From: Mesorhizobium kowhaii
GTDB lineage: Bacteria; Pseudomonadota; Alphaproteobacteria; Rhizobiales; Rhizobiaceae
DNA length: 64,000 nt
Assembly (NCBI RefSeq): GCF_003253745.1
Contig: NZ_MZXV01000040.1
Span: 124,001 to 188,000, forward strand
Reading direction: 5' to 3'
The notes under the pieces were generated by a model that worked only from the letters and a program-made list of their open reading frames with translations, was not told where the DNA came from and did no database searches. The translations under genes and the position numbers were made by a program. Below are positions 57,393-64,000 of this stretch, piece after piece (the stretch's first letter is position 1; each line of letters begins with the position of its first letter).

Positions 57393-58745
57393 GTGACTGA
57401 TATCTTCGCGGAACAGGCGCTCCTTCCCAATGGCTGGCACAGCGATGTGCGGATCACCTTGGCCAATGGGCGCATAACGACCGTCGAGCCGGCAGCCACC
57501 GCCGTGGCCGGCGACGAACGCCACGCGATCCTGCTGCCCGGCATGCCCAATTTGCACGGCCATGCCTTCCAGCGCGGCATGGCCGGATTGGCCGAGCTTC
57601 GCGGCCCTTCCGCCGACAGTTTCTGGAGCTGGCGCGAGGTGATGTACCGCTTCGCCCTGTCGATGACGCCCGACCAGGTCGAGGCGGTTGCCGCGCAGCT
57701 CTATGTCGAGATGCTGGAGGCCGGTTTTTCGCGCGTTGGCGAATTTCACTATCTGCATCACGACCGCGACGGAAAACCCTATGCCAACCTTGCCGAGATG
57801 GCCGAACGAATCGCGGCCGCGGCCGGCAAAACGGGCATCGGCCTGACGCTGCTGCCGGTGTTCTACGCGCACTCGTCTTTCGGAGGCGCTGCGCCAAACG
57901 AAGGTCAACGGCGTTTCATCAACGATGTGAATCGGTTCTCCAGGCTTGTTGAGAAATGCCGCGAATCGGTTCGTGCGTTGAATCAGGCTGTCGTCGGCGT
58001 TGCTCCGCACAGTTTGCGCGCTGCGACACCTGAGGAATTGACTGAGGTGGCCGCCATGGCGCCGGATGGGCCAATCCATATCCACGTCGCCGAGCAGGTG
58101 AAGGAAGTCGAGGATTGCCTTGCCTGGTCGGGCGCGCGGCCGGTGGAATTCCTGCTGGCCAACGCGAAAGTAGACCAACGCTGGTGTCTGATCCACGCCA
58201 CCCACATGACCGACGCGGAAACGGTCGGGATGGCCAGGAGTGGAGCGATCGCCGGCCTTTGTCCGATCACCGAGGCCAATCTCGGTGACGGCACTTTTGC
58301 AGCGCCGCTGTTCAGAGAGCATGGCGGCCGCTTCGGCGTCGGCTCCGATTCCAACGTGCTGGTCGGCCTGCCCGACGAGTTGCGCCAGCTCGAATATTCG
58401 CAACGCCTCGCCCATCGCGCCCGCAATGTGCTGGCTGTGGCCGGCGGCTCGACCGGCCGTGCGCTGTTCGATGCCGCGCTCGACGGCGGCAGTGTCGCCC
58501 TTGGGGCAGGCGCCTCGCAAATCGCCGCCGGCGCATCCGCCGATCTCGTCTCCCTCGACGCCGGCAATCCCTCGCTGGCCGGCAAGACCGGTGACGCGAT
58601 CCTCGATGCCTGGATCTTCGCCAATGGCAGCAAGGTCGACTGCGTCTGGGTGCATGGCAACAAACAGGTCAGCGGCGGCCGGCATGCAAGGCGCGAGGCC
58701 ATCACCGATCGGTTTCGCAGCGTGATGACGGCGCTTTCGGCATGA
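57393..58745 (+). CDS. hutF: Formimidoylglutamate deiminase
   Basis: Converts N-formiminoglutamate to N-formylglutamate plus ammonia. 450 residues, amidohydrolase: LLPGMPNLHGHAFQRG (HxH), HIHVAEQ, LIHATHM, GSDSNVLV. GTG 57393 with GGAGAGA upstream is chosen over the long upstream frame, which runs antisense to hutI. Its stop overlaps hutC (ATGA). Confidence 0.93.
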   Translation: MTDIFAEQALLPNGWHSDVRITLANGRITTVEPAATAVAGDERHAILLPGMPNLHGHAFQRGMAGLAELRGPSADSFWSWREVMYRFALSMTPDQVEAVAAQLYVEMLEAGFSRVGEFHYLHHDRDGKPYANLAEMAERIAAAAGKTGIGLTLLPVFYAHSSFGGAAPNEGQRRFINDVNRFSRLVEKCRESVRALNQAVVGVAPHSLRAATPEELTEVAAMAPDGPIHIHVAEQVKEVEDCLAWSGARPVEFLLANAKVDQRWCLIHATHMTDAETVGMARSGAIAGLCPITEANLGDGTFAAPLFREHGGRFGVGSDSNVLVGLPDELRQLEYSQRLAHRARNVLAVAGGSTGRALFDAALDGGSVALGAGASQIAAGASADLVSLDAGNPSLAGKTGDAILDAWIFANGSKVDCVWVHGNKQVSGGRHARREAITDRFRSVMTALSA

Positions 58746-59482
58746 GCGTGATCGAGACAGCGGATGCGGAAGGCGGCGTCTCGCTGCACCAGCGCATCCT
58801 GTCCGACATCAGCGAAAAGATCCTTTCCGGTGCCTGGGCGCCCGGCCATCGCATCCCGTTCGAGCACGAACTGAGCGCGCAATACAATTGCTCGCGCATG
58901 ACGGTGAACAAGGCGCTGTCGCAACTTGCCAAGGCGGGGCTGATCGAGCGGCGGCGGCGCTCCGGCAGTTTTGTCCGCCAACCGCAGTCGCAAGCGGCAG
59001 TGCTGGAGATCCATGACATCCGGGTCGAGGTCGAAGCACTCGGCCTGCCTTATCGCTACGAGCGCGTGGCGCGGCACAAAAGGCGCAGCGACGCCGAGGA
59101 CCGCGCCTTGCTGGAGCTCGGCGCCGCTGGGCCGGTGCTGGCACTGGAATGCCGGCATTTCGCCGGCAAGCGGCCGTTCGCGCATGAGCAGCGGCTGATC
59201 AACCTGGCCGCCGTGCCTGAAGCGGTCGACGAGGAATTCCTGGCCATCGCACCCAGCCCGTGGCTGATCGGCCGCGTGCCGTGGAGCGAGGCCGAGCATC
59301 GCATCCGTGCGGTTGGCGCCGACAAGCGGATCGCCGCGGCGCTCTACATCGCAACCGGCGCACCTTGTCTGGTGGTCGAGCGTCGGACATGGAGCGCCGA
59401 ACATCCGGTCACCCATGTGCGCTTCACCTACGCGGCCGACAGCCACACGCTGGTGGCGCGATTCAGGCCGTCGCAGGGGTAG
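58742..59482 (+). CDS. hutC: Histidine utilisation repressor HutC
   Basis: 246 residues, GntR/HutC type. Winged helix at about 15-80 (QRILSDISEKILSGAWAPGH, FEHELSAQYNCSRMTVNKAL), then a UTRA ligand-binding domain sensing urocanate (YRYERVARHKRRS, ECRHFAGKRPFAHEQRLINL). It should repress both hut operons through the palindrome at 57324-57335 and autoregulate with hutF. Confidence 0.92.
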   Translation: MSVIETADAEGGVSLHQRILSDISEKILSGAWAPGHRIPFEHELSAQYNCSRMTVNKALSQLAKAGLIERRRRSGSFVRQPQSQAAVLEIHDIRVEVEALGLPYRYERVARHKRRSDAEDRALLELGAAGPVLALECRHFAGKRPFAHEQRLINLAAVPEAVDEEFLAIAPSPWLIGRVPWSEAEHRIRAVGADKRIAAALYIATGAPCLVVERRTWSAEHPVTHVRFTYAADSHTLVARFRPSQG

Positions 59483-59488
59483 CACCAC

Positions 59489-59638
59489 ACCTTCTCCCCT
59501 TGTGGGAGAAGGTGGATCGGCGCTTTAGCGCCGAGACGGATGAGGGGTGCTGGAAGGAATGAAACATTAGAATATCGAACGATTTTAGATGTTTAATACT
59601 TCGACGTAGCGATCCTTCCAACACCCCTCATCCGGCCG
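59489..59638. repeat. Palindromic repeat and long stem between convergent hutC and ridA-like gene
   Basis: CCTTCTCCCCTTGTGGGAGAAGG-type hairpin (59490-59512) and GGCGCTTTAGCGCC hairpin (59519-59532). Then GGATGAGGGGTGCTGGAAGG (59538-59557) pairs with its near-perfect complement at 59613-59633 (20 of 21) over a 54-base loop. Probable bidirectional terminator. Confidence 0.7.
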
Positions 59639-59642
59639 CGCC

Positions 59643-59987
59643 TCAAATCGCCGCTGTAACAATAATCTCGACCAGATATTCCGGTCCGGCGAGCTTTGCC
59701 TCGCCGGTGGCGCGGGCTGGCGTGTTGCCTTGCGGCACCCACTTGTCCCATTCCGCGTTCATCTCGGCAAAGGTGCCCATGTCGGCCAGCCAGATGATCG
59801 CCTGCAGGATCTTGGTCTTGTCCGAACCAGCCTTGGCCAGCAGTTCGTCGATAGCCGCCAGGATATCCCTGGTCTGCGAGGCGACGTTGCCGCTCGGCTG
59901 ACCAACCTGGCCGGCCAGATAGACGGTGTTGCCGTGGATGACGATCTGGCTCATGCGCGGGCCAACATCGATGCGACGAATGCTCAT
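59643..59987 (-). CDS. RidA family protein
   Basis: 114 residues, RidA/YjgF/UK114 fold: GNTVYLAGQVGQPSGNVASQ, ILQAIIWLADMGTFAEMNAE, ARATGEAKLAGPEYLVEIIV. In place of the strict enamine-deaminase tail (R-x-C-V-E) it has LAGPEYLVEI, so it may belong to a divergent RidA subgroup. ATG 59987; longer frame not needed. Confidence 0.85.
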   Translation of the reverse strand: MSIRRIDVGPRMSQIVIHGNTVYLAGQVGQPSGNVASQTRDILAAIDELLAKAGSDKTKILQAIIWLADMGTFAEMNAEWDKWVPQGNTPARATGEAKLAGPEYLVEIIVTAAI

Positions 59988-60155
59988 GGGAGGGTTCCTT
60001 CCTTTGTGGTCGCGCTTCTTTAGAGTTGCGGCCGGCTCCGGGCAAGGTCGCGCAACCAATCCCTTGGCGAATCCCCTTGGGCCAACCGCGTATGATGTCC
60101 AGACACGGCAAGTTGACCCGGCAGCCGCAATTCCGCCCGATTGGCTTGTTGACTA

Positions 60156-60167
60156 ATGTAATAACAT
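60156..60167. promoter_or_regulatory. Zur-box-like palindrome
   Basis: ATGTAATAACAT 59 bases before znuC, an ATGT-N4-ACAT dyad resembling alphaproteobacterial Zur sites. It fits zinc-repressed control of the import operon. Confidence 0.5.
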
Positions 60168-60225
60168 CACATATCCAATCGGCCGCTGCCAACAGCCGGA
60201 TTTCGCTGCCCCCACGGATCGCAGA

Positions 60226-61044
60226 ATGACAAATACCTGCCTGACCTTCCGAGACCTGACGCTTGGCTACGGCAGCCACCCGGCGATCCATCATCTTGAC
60301 GGCACGATTCGCAAAGGCTCGCTGACTGCCGTGGTCGGCGCCAACGGCTCCGGCAAATCGACGCTGATGAAAGGCATTGTCGGCGTCCTGAAGCCGATGG
60401 CCGGCGAGGTGATCCGCGCGCCTGGCGTGCGTGCGGCCTATCTGCCGCAGCAATCGGAACTCGACCGCTCCTTTCCGGCGCGGGTGGTTGACCTGGTCTC
60501 GCTTGGCCTGTGGCCACGGCGCGGCCTGCTCGGCCGCCATACCAGGGAAGATCGCGATTCCGTCAGCCAGGCGCTGATGGCCGTCGGCCTCGGCGGCTTC
60601 GAAAAGCGGCCGATCGACACGCTGTCAGGCGGCCAGTTGCAACGCACGCTGTTTGCGCGTGTCTTGCTGCAGGATGCCGACCTCATCCTGCTCGACGAGC
60701 CGTTCAATGCTGTCGACGCCAAGACGGTCGGCGACCTGATCGCATTGATCAAGCATTGGCATGGCGAGGAGCGCACCATCATGGTCGTCGTCCACGATCT
60801 GGATCTGGTGCGCCAGAATTTCCCCGAAACGCTGCTGCTTGCCCGCCAGCCGATTGCCTGGGGCGAGACCAGGGAAACGCTGAAGCCGGAGAACCTGTTG
60901 CGCGCCCGCCGCTTCCACGAAGCCTGGGAAGAGAATGCGCCCTGGTGCGAGCCAGACGAGCATACTCATGACCACGACCATCATGGCCATGCTCATGATC
61001 ATGATCATGAGCATCACCACGGCGCCGGACCGAGGGCCGCCTGA
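60226..61044 (+). CDS. znuC: Zinc-type ABC importer ATPase
   Basis: 272 residues: Walker A GANGSGKST, signature LSGGQLQR, Walker B LILLDEPF, H-loop VVVHDLD. The C-terminus is extremely His/Asp-rich (EHTHDHDHHGHAHDHDHEHH), a metal-buffering tail common in zinc ABC ATPases. Its stop overlaps znuB (ATGA). An AztA-type zinc ATPase is an alternative name. Confidence 0.88.
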   Translation: MTNTCLTFRDLTLGYGSHPAIHHLDGTIRKGSLTAVVGANGSGKSTLMKGIVGVLKPMAGEVIRAPGVRAAYLPQQSELDRSFPARVVDLVSLGLWPRRGLLGRHTREDRDSVSQALMAVGLGGFEKRPIDTLSGGQLQRTLFARVLLQDADLILLDEPFNAVDAKTVGDLIALIKHWHGEERTIMVVVHDLDLVRQNFPETLLLARQPIAWGETRETLKPENLLRARRFHEAWEENAPWCEPDEHTHDHDHHGHAHDHDHEHHHGAGPRAA

Positions 61045-61919
61045 TGGACACGCTTTACGGTCTTTTCATCGCGCCCTTTGCCGATTTCGGTTTCATGCAG
61101 CGAGCGCTGATCGGTTCGCTGATGCTGTCGCTCGGCGCCTGCCCGGTTGGCGTCTTCCTGATGCTGCGGCGCATGAGCCTGTCCGGCGACGCCATGGCGC
61201 ATGCCATCCTGCCAGGTGCCGCCGCCGGTTTCTTGTTCTACGGGCTGGAGATTTTGCCGATGACCATCGGCGGCCTGATCGCCGGCGTCATCGTGGCGCT
61301 CGGTGCCGGCGCCGTCTCCCGCTTCACCATCCAGCGCGAAGACGCCTCGATGGCGGCCTTCTATCTCATTTCGCTCGCCATCGGCGTTTTGATGGTGTCG
61401 ATCCGCGGCTCCAGCGTCGATCTCATGCATGTGCTGTTCGGCACCGTGCTGGCGCTCAACGACGAAGCGCTGACGCTGATCGGCGGCATCGTGGCTGTGA
61501 CTTTGGTCAGCCTCGCCATCTTCTGGCGGGCGCTGGTCGCCGAATGCCTCGATCCGCTGTTCCTGCGCTCGGTCAGCCGGCTCGGCAGCCCGGTGCATTT
61601 CATCTTCCTCGGCCTCGTCGTGCTCAACCTCGTCGGCGGCTTCCAGGCACTCGGCACGCTTCTATCGGTCGGGCTGATGATGCTGCCGGCCGCCGCCGCC
61701 CGTTTCTGGACCGTGCGCGTCGAGCCGATGTGCGTGCTGGCGGTGCTGATCGGCTTTGCCTCCTGCATCGCCGGGCTGCTTATGTCCTATCACGCGTCGC
61801 TGCCGTCCGGCCCGGCCATCATCCTGTCGGCCGGCGTCGTCTATTTCGCCTCGATCCTGTTTGGCACGCGCGGCATTCTACGCGCCCGCATCATCCATCA
61901 CCGTCACAGAACGGCCTGA
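61044..61919 (+). CDS. znuB: Zinc-type ABC importer permease
   Basis: 291 residues, eight to nine membrane helices of the ABC-3 family: MLRRMSLSGDAMAHAILPGA, LFGTVLALNDE, GTLLSVGLMMLPAAAA. Partner of the ATPase upstream and the binding protein downstream (42-base gap). Confidence 0.88.
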   Translation: MDTLYGLFIAPFADFGFMQRALIGSLMLSLGACPVGVFLMLRRMSLSGDAMAHAILPGAAAGFLFYGLEILPMTIGGLIAGVIVALGAGAVSRFTIQREDASMAAFYLISLAIGVLMVSIRGSSVDLMHVLFGTVLALNDEALTLIGGIVAVTLVSLAIFWRALVAECLDPLFLRSVSRLGSPVHFIFLGLVVLNLVGGFQALGTLLSVGLMMLPAAAARFWTVRVEPMCVLAVLIGFASCIAGLLMSYHASLPSGPAIILSAGVVYFASILFGTRGILRARIIHHRHRTA

Positions 61920-61961
61920 TCCCCAACCCGCCCCTAAAAGCCCCGAAAAGGAGACCCGCCC

Positions 61962-62903
61962 ATGCTGAAATCGATCCGCGCCGCACTGGCGATGAGTGTT
62001 ATAACATTAACTGCCATGGGCGCATCGCCGGCCTTTGCGGCACCGCTGAAAGTGGTCGCCAGCTTCACCATCATTGCCGATTTTGCCAAAAATGTCGGTG
62101 GCGACCGCATCGATGTCACCACCATCGTCGGGCCAGATGGCGACGCCCATGTCTACGAGCCAAGCCCGGCCGACGCGGTGGCGATGGCCAAGGCCGACAT
62201 CGTGCTGGTCAACGGCCTGCATTTCGAAGGTTTTCTGCAGCGGCTGGTCGATGCCAGCGCCACCAAGGCCTCGATCGTCACCTTGACCAAGGGCGTGACA
62301 TCGATCGATTTCAAACCTGAATTCGCCGACGCCGACGCGGCCGAAGGTGCGGGCACCGGCGGCGGCAAGACGGTCACCGATCCGCACGCCTTCCAGTCGA
62401 TCGCCAATGCCAAGATCTACGTCAAGAACATCGCCGAAGCCTTCTGCGCGGCTGATGCCGATGGCTGCGTCAGCTACCAGACCAATGCCGCCGCCTACAC
62501 CAAGAAGCTCGACGCGGTCGAAGGCGAAGTGAAGGCCGCGATCGCCTCGATCCCCGAAGCGAAGCGCGTGGTCATCACTTCACATGACGCCTTCGGCTAT
62601 TTCGAGCACGAATACGGCCTGACCTTCCTCGCCCCGCAAGGCATCTCGACGGACTCCGAGCCGTCCGCCGCCGATGTCGCCAAGCTGGTCACTCAGGTGA
62701 AGCAGGACAAGGCCGCGGCGATCTTCGTCGAAAACATCACCAACCCGCGCCTGATCGAGCAGATCGCCAGCGAGACCAGCATCAAGGTGGGCGGCACGCT
62801 CTATTCGGACGCGCTGTCGCAGCCCGACGGCCCGGCCTCGACCTATATCGACATGATGCACAACAACATCCGTCAGATCAAAGGCGCCATCCTCGGTAGC
62901 TGA
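61962..62903 (+). CDS. znuA: Zinc-type ABC substrate-binding protein
   Basis: 313 residues with a signal peptide (to about residue 27, ASPAFAA). Cluster A-I metal-binding fold: DGDAHVYEPSPAD (His), TDPHAF (His), TSHDAFGYFEHEY (His) and IFVENITNP. It lacks a long His-rich loop, having GAGTGGGKTVTD in its place, as in AztC/TroA-like members, so zinc is likely but manganese is not excluded. The palindrome TGTTATAACA (61997-62006) lies within the signal-peptide codons. Confidence 0.85.
   Translation: MLKSIRAALAMSVITLTAMGASPAFAAPLKVVASFTIIADFAKNVGGDRIDVTTIVGPDGDAHVYEPSPADAVAMAKADIVLVNGLHFEGFLQRLVDASATKASIVTLTKGVTSIDFKPEFADADAAEGAGTGGGKTVTDPHAFQSIANAKIYVKNIAEAFCAADADGCVSYQTNAAAYTKKLDAVEGEVKAAIASIPEAKRVVITSHDAFGYFEHEYGLTFLAPQGISTDSEPSAADVAKLVTQVKQDKAAAIFVENITNPRLIEQIASETSIKVGGTLYSDALSQPDGPASTYIDMMHNNIRQIKGAILGS
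61997..62006. promoter_or_regulatory. Intragenic Zur-like palindrome
   Basis: TGTTATAACA, a perfect ten-base dyad inside the znuA signal sequence, 35 bases after its ATG. It may be a second Zur site or chance. Confidence 0.3.
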
Positions 62904-63056
62904 CGCGGTTCCTCCCCGAAAGGCGGAGCCGTTCTCCGCCTTTCTTTTCCGCTCTGGCCAGCTTGAGCTGGATTCTTCGCCGGCAATGTCTATCTGCGCT
63001 ATGATGTCCATCCGCGCGAAGATGCGGATCGACCGCAGATCGAAAGCCGCATTGCC

Positions 63057-63479
63057 ATGACAGACTTCACGCCTTTCCAGTCGCTGCTTGGCGGCGCCCT
63101 CATTGGCCTGTCGGCAGTGCTTTTGATGGCGCTGCACGGTCGGATTGCCGGGATGACCGGCATCCTGACCGGTGTCATCCCGCCGCTTTCTCCTGAATGG
63201 CGCTGGCGGGCCGCCTTTCTCGCCGGCGCCGTGGCAGCGCCGCTTCTCTATCAGATTGTCGGCGGACACATCGCTTTCAGCGTGCCTGTGCCGACGCTGG
63301 CACTTGTCGTCGGCGGCTTCCTGGTCGGCATCGGCGTGCATTTCGGTGGCGGCTGCCCGAGTGGACACGGCATTTGCGGCATAGCAAGGCTGTCGCCACG
63401 CTCGATCGTCGCTGTCGCGACCTTCATGATCGCCGCCTTCGCCACCGTCTTCATCATCCGCCACGCGATCGGAGGCTGA
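63057..63479 (+). CDS. Half-size YeeE/YedE (DUF395) transporter, subunit 1
   Basis: 140 residues, four membrane helices. GFLVGIGVHFGGGCPSGHGI is the conserved Cys-bearing loop (G-G-C-P-S-G-H) of the YeeE/YedE sulfur-compound transporter family. Fused full-length members have two such halves; here the second is the next gene. Thiosulfate or another sulfur species is the likely substrate. Confidence 0.85.
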   Translation: MTDFTPFQSLLGGALIGLSAVLLMALHGRIAGMTGILTGVIPPLSPEWRWRAAFLAGAVAAPLLYQIVGGHIAFSVPVPTLALVVGGFLVGIGVHFGGGCPSGHGICGIARLSPRSIVAVATFMIAAFATVFIIRHAIGG

Positions 63480-63483
63480 GCCC

Positions 63484-63921
63484 GTGAACAAGCTCGTCTC
63501 GGCATTCCTGATCGGTGGGGTTTTCGGCCTTGGCATCGCCGTGTCCGGGATGATCAATCCAGCCAAGGTGCTGAACTTCTTCGATATCGCCGGCACCTGG
63601 GATCCAAGCTTGATCTTCGTCATGGGTGGCGGACTGGCGGTCGCCTTCGCCGGCTACCGCCTGATATTCCGCCGCCGCAAGGCGCCGCTGTTCGAACCAT
63701 CTTTCGCGCTGCCGACGAAGCGTGCCATCGACACCGAGCTGGTCGGCGGCGCCGCTGTCTTCGGCATCGGCTGGGGCATTGCCGGCTTCTGCCCGGGCGG
63801 TGCCATCCCTGCCCTTGGCCTTGGCTATTCACAAACGGCGATCTTTGTCGCGGCGGTGATCGCCGGAATCGTCGTGGCGCGTTTCGCCCGGGCGCGGCTT
63901 GCTCAGCCGGCTGCAGCATAG
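63484..63921 (+). CDS. Half-size YeeE/YedE (DUF395) transporter, subunit 2
   Basis: 145 residues, four membrane helices. GVFGLGIAVSGMINPAKVLN and WGIAGFCPGGAIPALGLG (the second conserved Cys loop) match the other half of the YeeE fold. GTG 63484 starts four bases after the previous stop. The two subunits should form a pseudo-dimeric pore, PmpA/PmpB-like. Confidence 0.85.
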   Translation: MNKLVSAFLIGGVFGLGIAVSGMINPAKVLNFFDIAGTWDPSLIFVMGGGLAVAFAGYRLIFRRRKAPLFEPSFALPTKRAIDTELVGGAAVFGIGWGIAGFCPGGAIPALGLGYSQTAIFVAAVIAGIVVARFARARLAQPAAA

Positions 63922-64000
63922 GATTCAGTTGCCGACCACATCAGAGAGTGGCAAGACTTCTCGCCAAATCAGATTGCGAGGATGCTGCCATGGAATATCG
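63922..64000. other. Window end, no gene seen
   Basis: 79 bases after the second YeeE gene without a recognisable feature. Confidence 0.3.

Noticed and set aside
60935..62320. Long Arg-rich plus-strand frame over znuC, znuB and znuA
   Set aside because: Out of frame with three clear genes with ATGA coupling; composition is implausible.

Overview
The window looks like the chromosome of a Mesorhizobium-type rhizobium (Alphaproteobacteria, Phyllobacteriaceae). Supporting evidence: GC-rich core genes, the cyclic beta-1,2-glucan pair ndvA/ndvB, a complete hut regulon of the hutF/hutG type, a DUF768 small protein (a family I know mainly from Mesorhizobium), and many short palindromic intergenic mosaic repeats typical of rhizobia. 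Two stretches (about 5.4-22.2 kb and 27.4-34.5 kb) are less GC-rich and full of unfamiliar small genes.

Region by region. 1-5.1 kb: end of an MFS transporter, ribonuclease D, a MAPEG protein, a membrane protein and guaB. 5.42-22.16 kb: a compact 16.7-kb integrated phage-like element. It sits inside the 5' end of a DHA2-type MFS exporter gene and carries a synonymously recoded replacement for the displaced 5' codons, so the exporter gene stays open. In order it has: an excisionase-like gene, a leftward three-gene operon, a rightward virion-like operon (prohead-protease homologue, small proteins, Ig-like protein, tape-measure-like protein), a leftward HEPN/winged-helix cargo pair, a leftward replication operon (primase-polymerase, DUF669), a rightward regulator and SF3-type helicase, an iteron-like region, and a tyrosine integrase next to attR. 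No terminase, portal or major capsid gene is recognisable. The 10-mer CTCGTGTTTG occurs 12 times exactly on both strands across the element and was not found outside it.

22.1-27.4 kb: core genes (MFS exporter, rlmE, Ppx/GppA phosphatase, YbhN-type membrane protein, tRNA-Gln). 27.4-34.5 kb: an accessory island beside tRNA-Gln with arm-site-like repeats but no integrase. It holds a HEPN-motif gene pair, DUF3606 and DUF768 proteins, an orphan Flp pilin, tiny membrane peptides, a DNA-ligase remnant, and a pair of genes sharing a duplicated domain. 34.5-42.1 kb: deaminase, TPR protein, D-lyxose isomerase-like, D-threonine aldolase-like, ccmC, ndvA. 42.5-51.1 kb: ndvB. 51.4-59.5 kb: divergent hut regulon (hutD-U-G-H-I leftward, hutF-hutC rightward) with a HutC-like palindrome between. 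59.6-64 kb: RidA protein, a zinc-type ABC importer (znuCBA-like) with Zur-like palindromes, and two half-size YeeE/YedE transporters.

How the genes cooperate: the hut genes turn histidine into glutamate, formate and ammonia under HutC control; ndvB makes and ndvA exports periplasmic cyclic glucan; znuCBA imports zinc. The phage-like element has its own integration, replication and regulation genes, plus a possible defence cargo.
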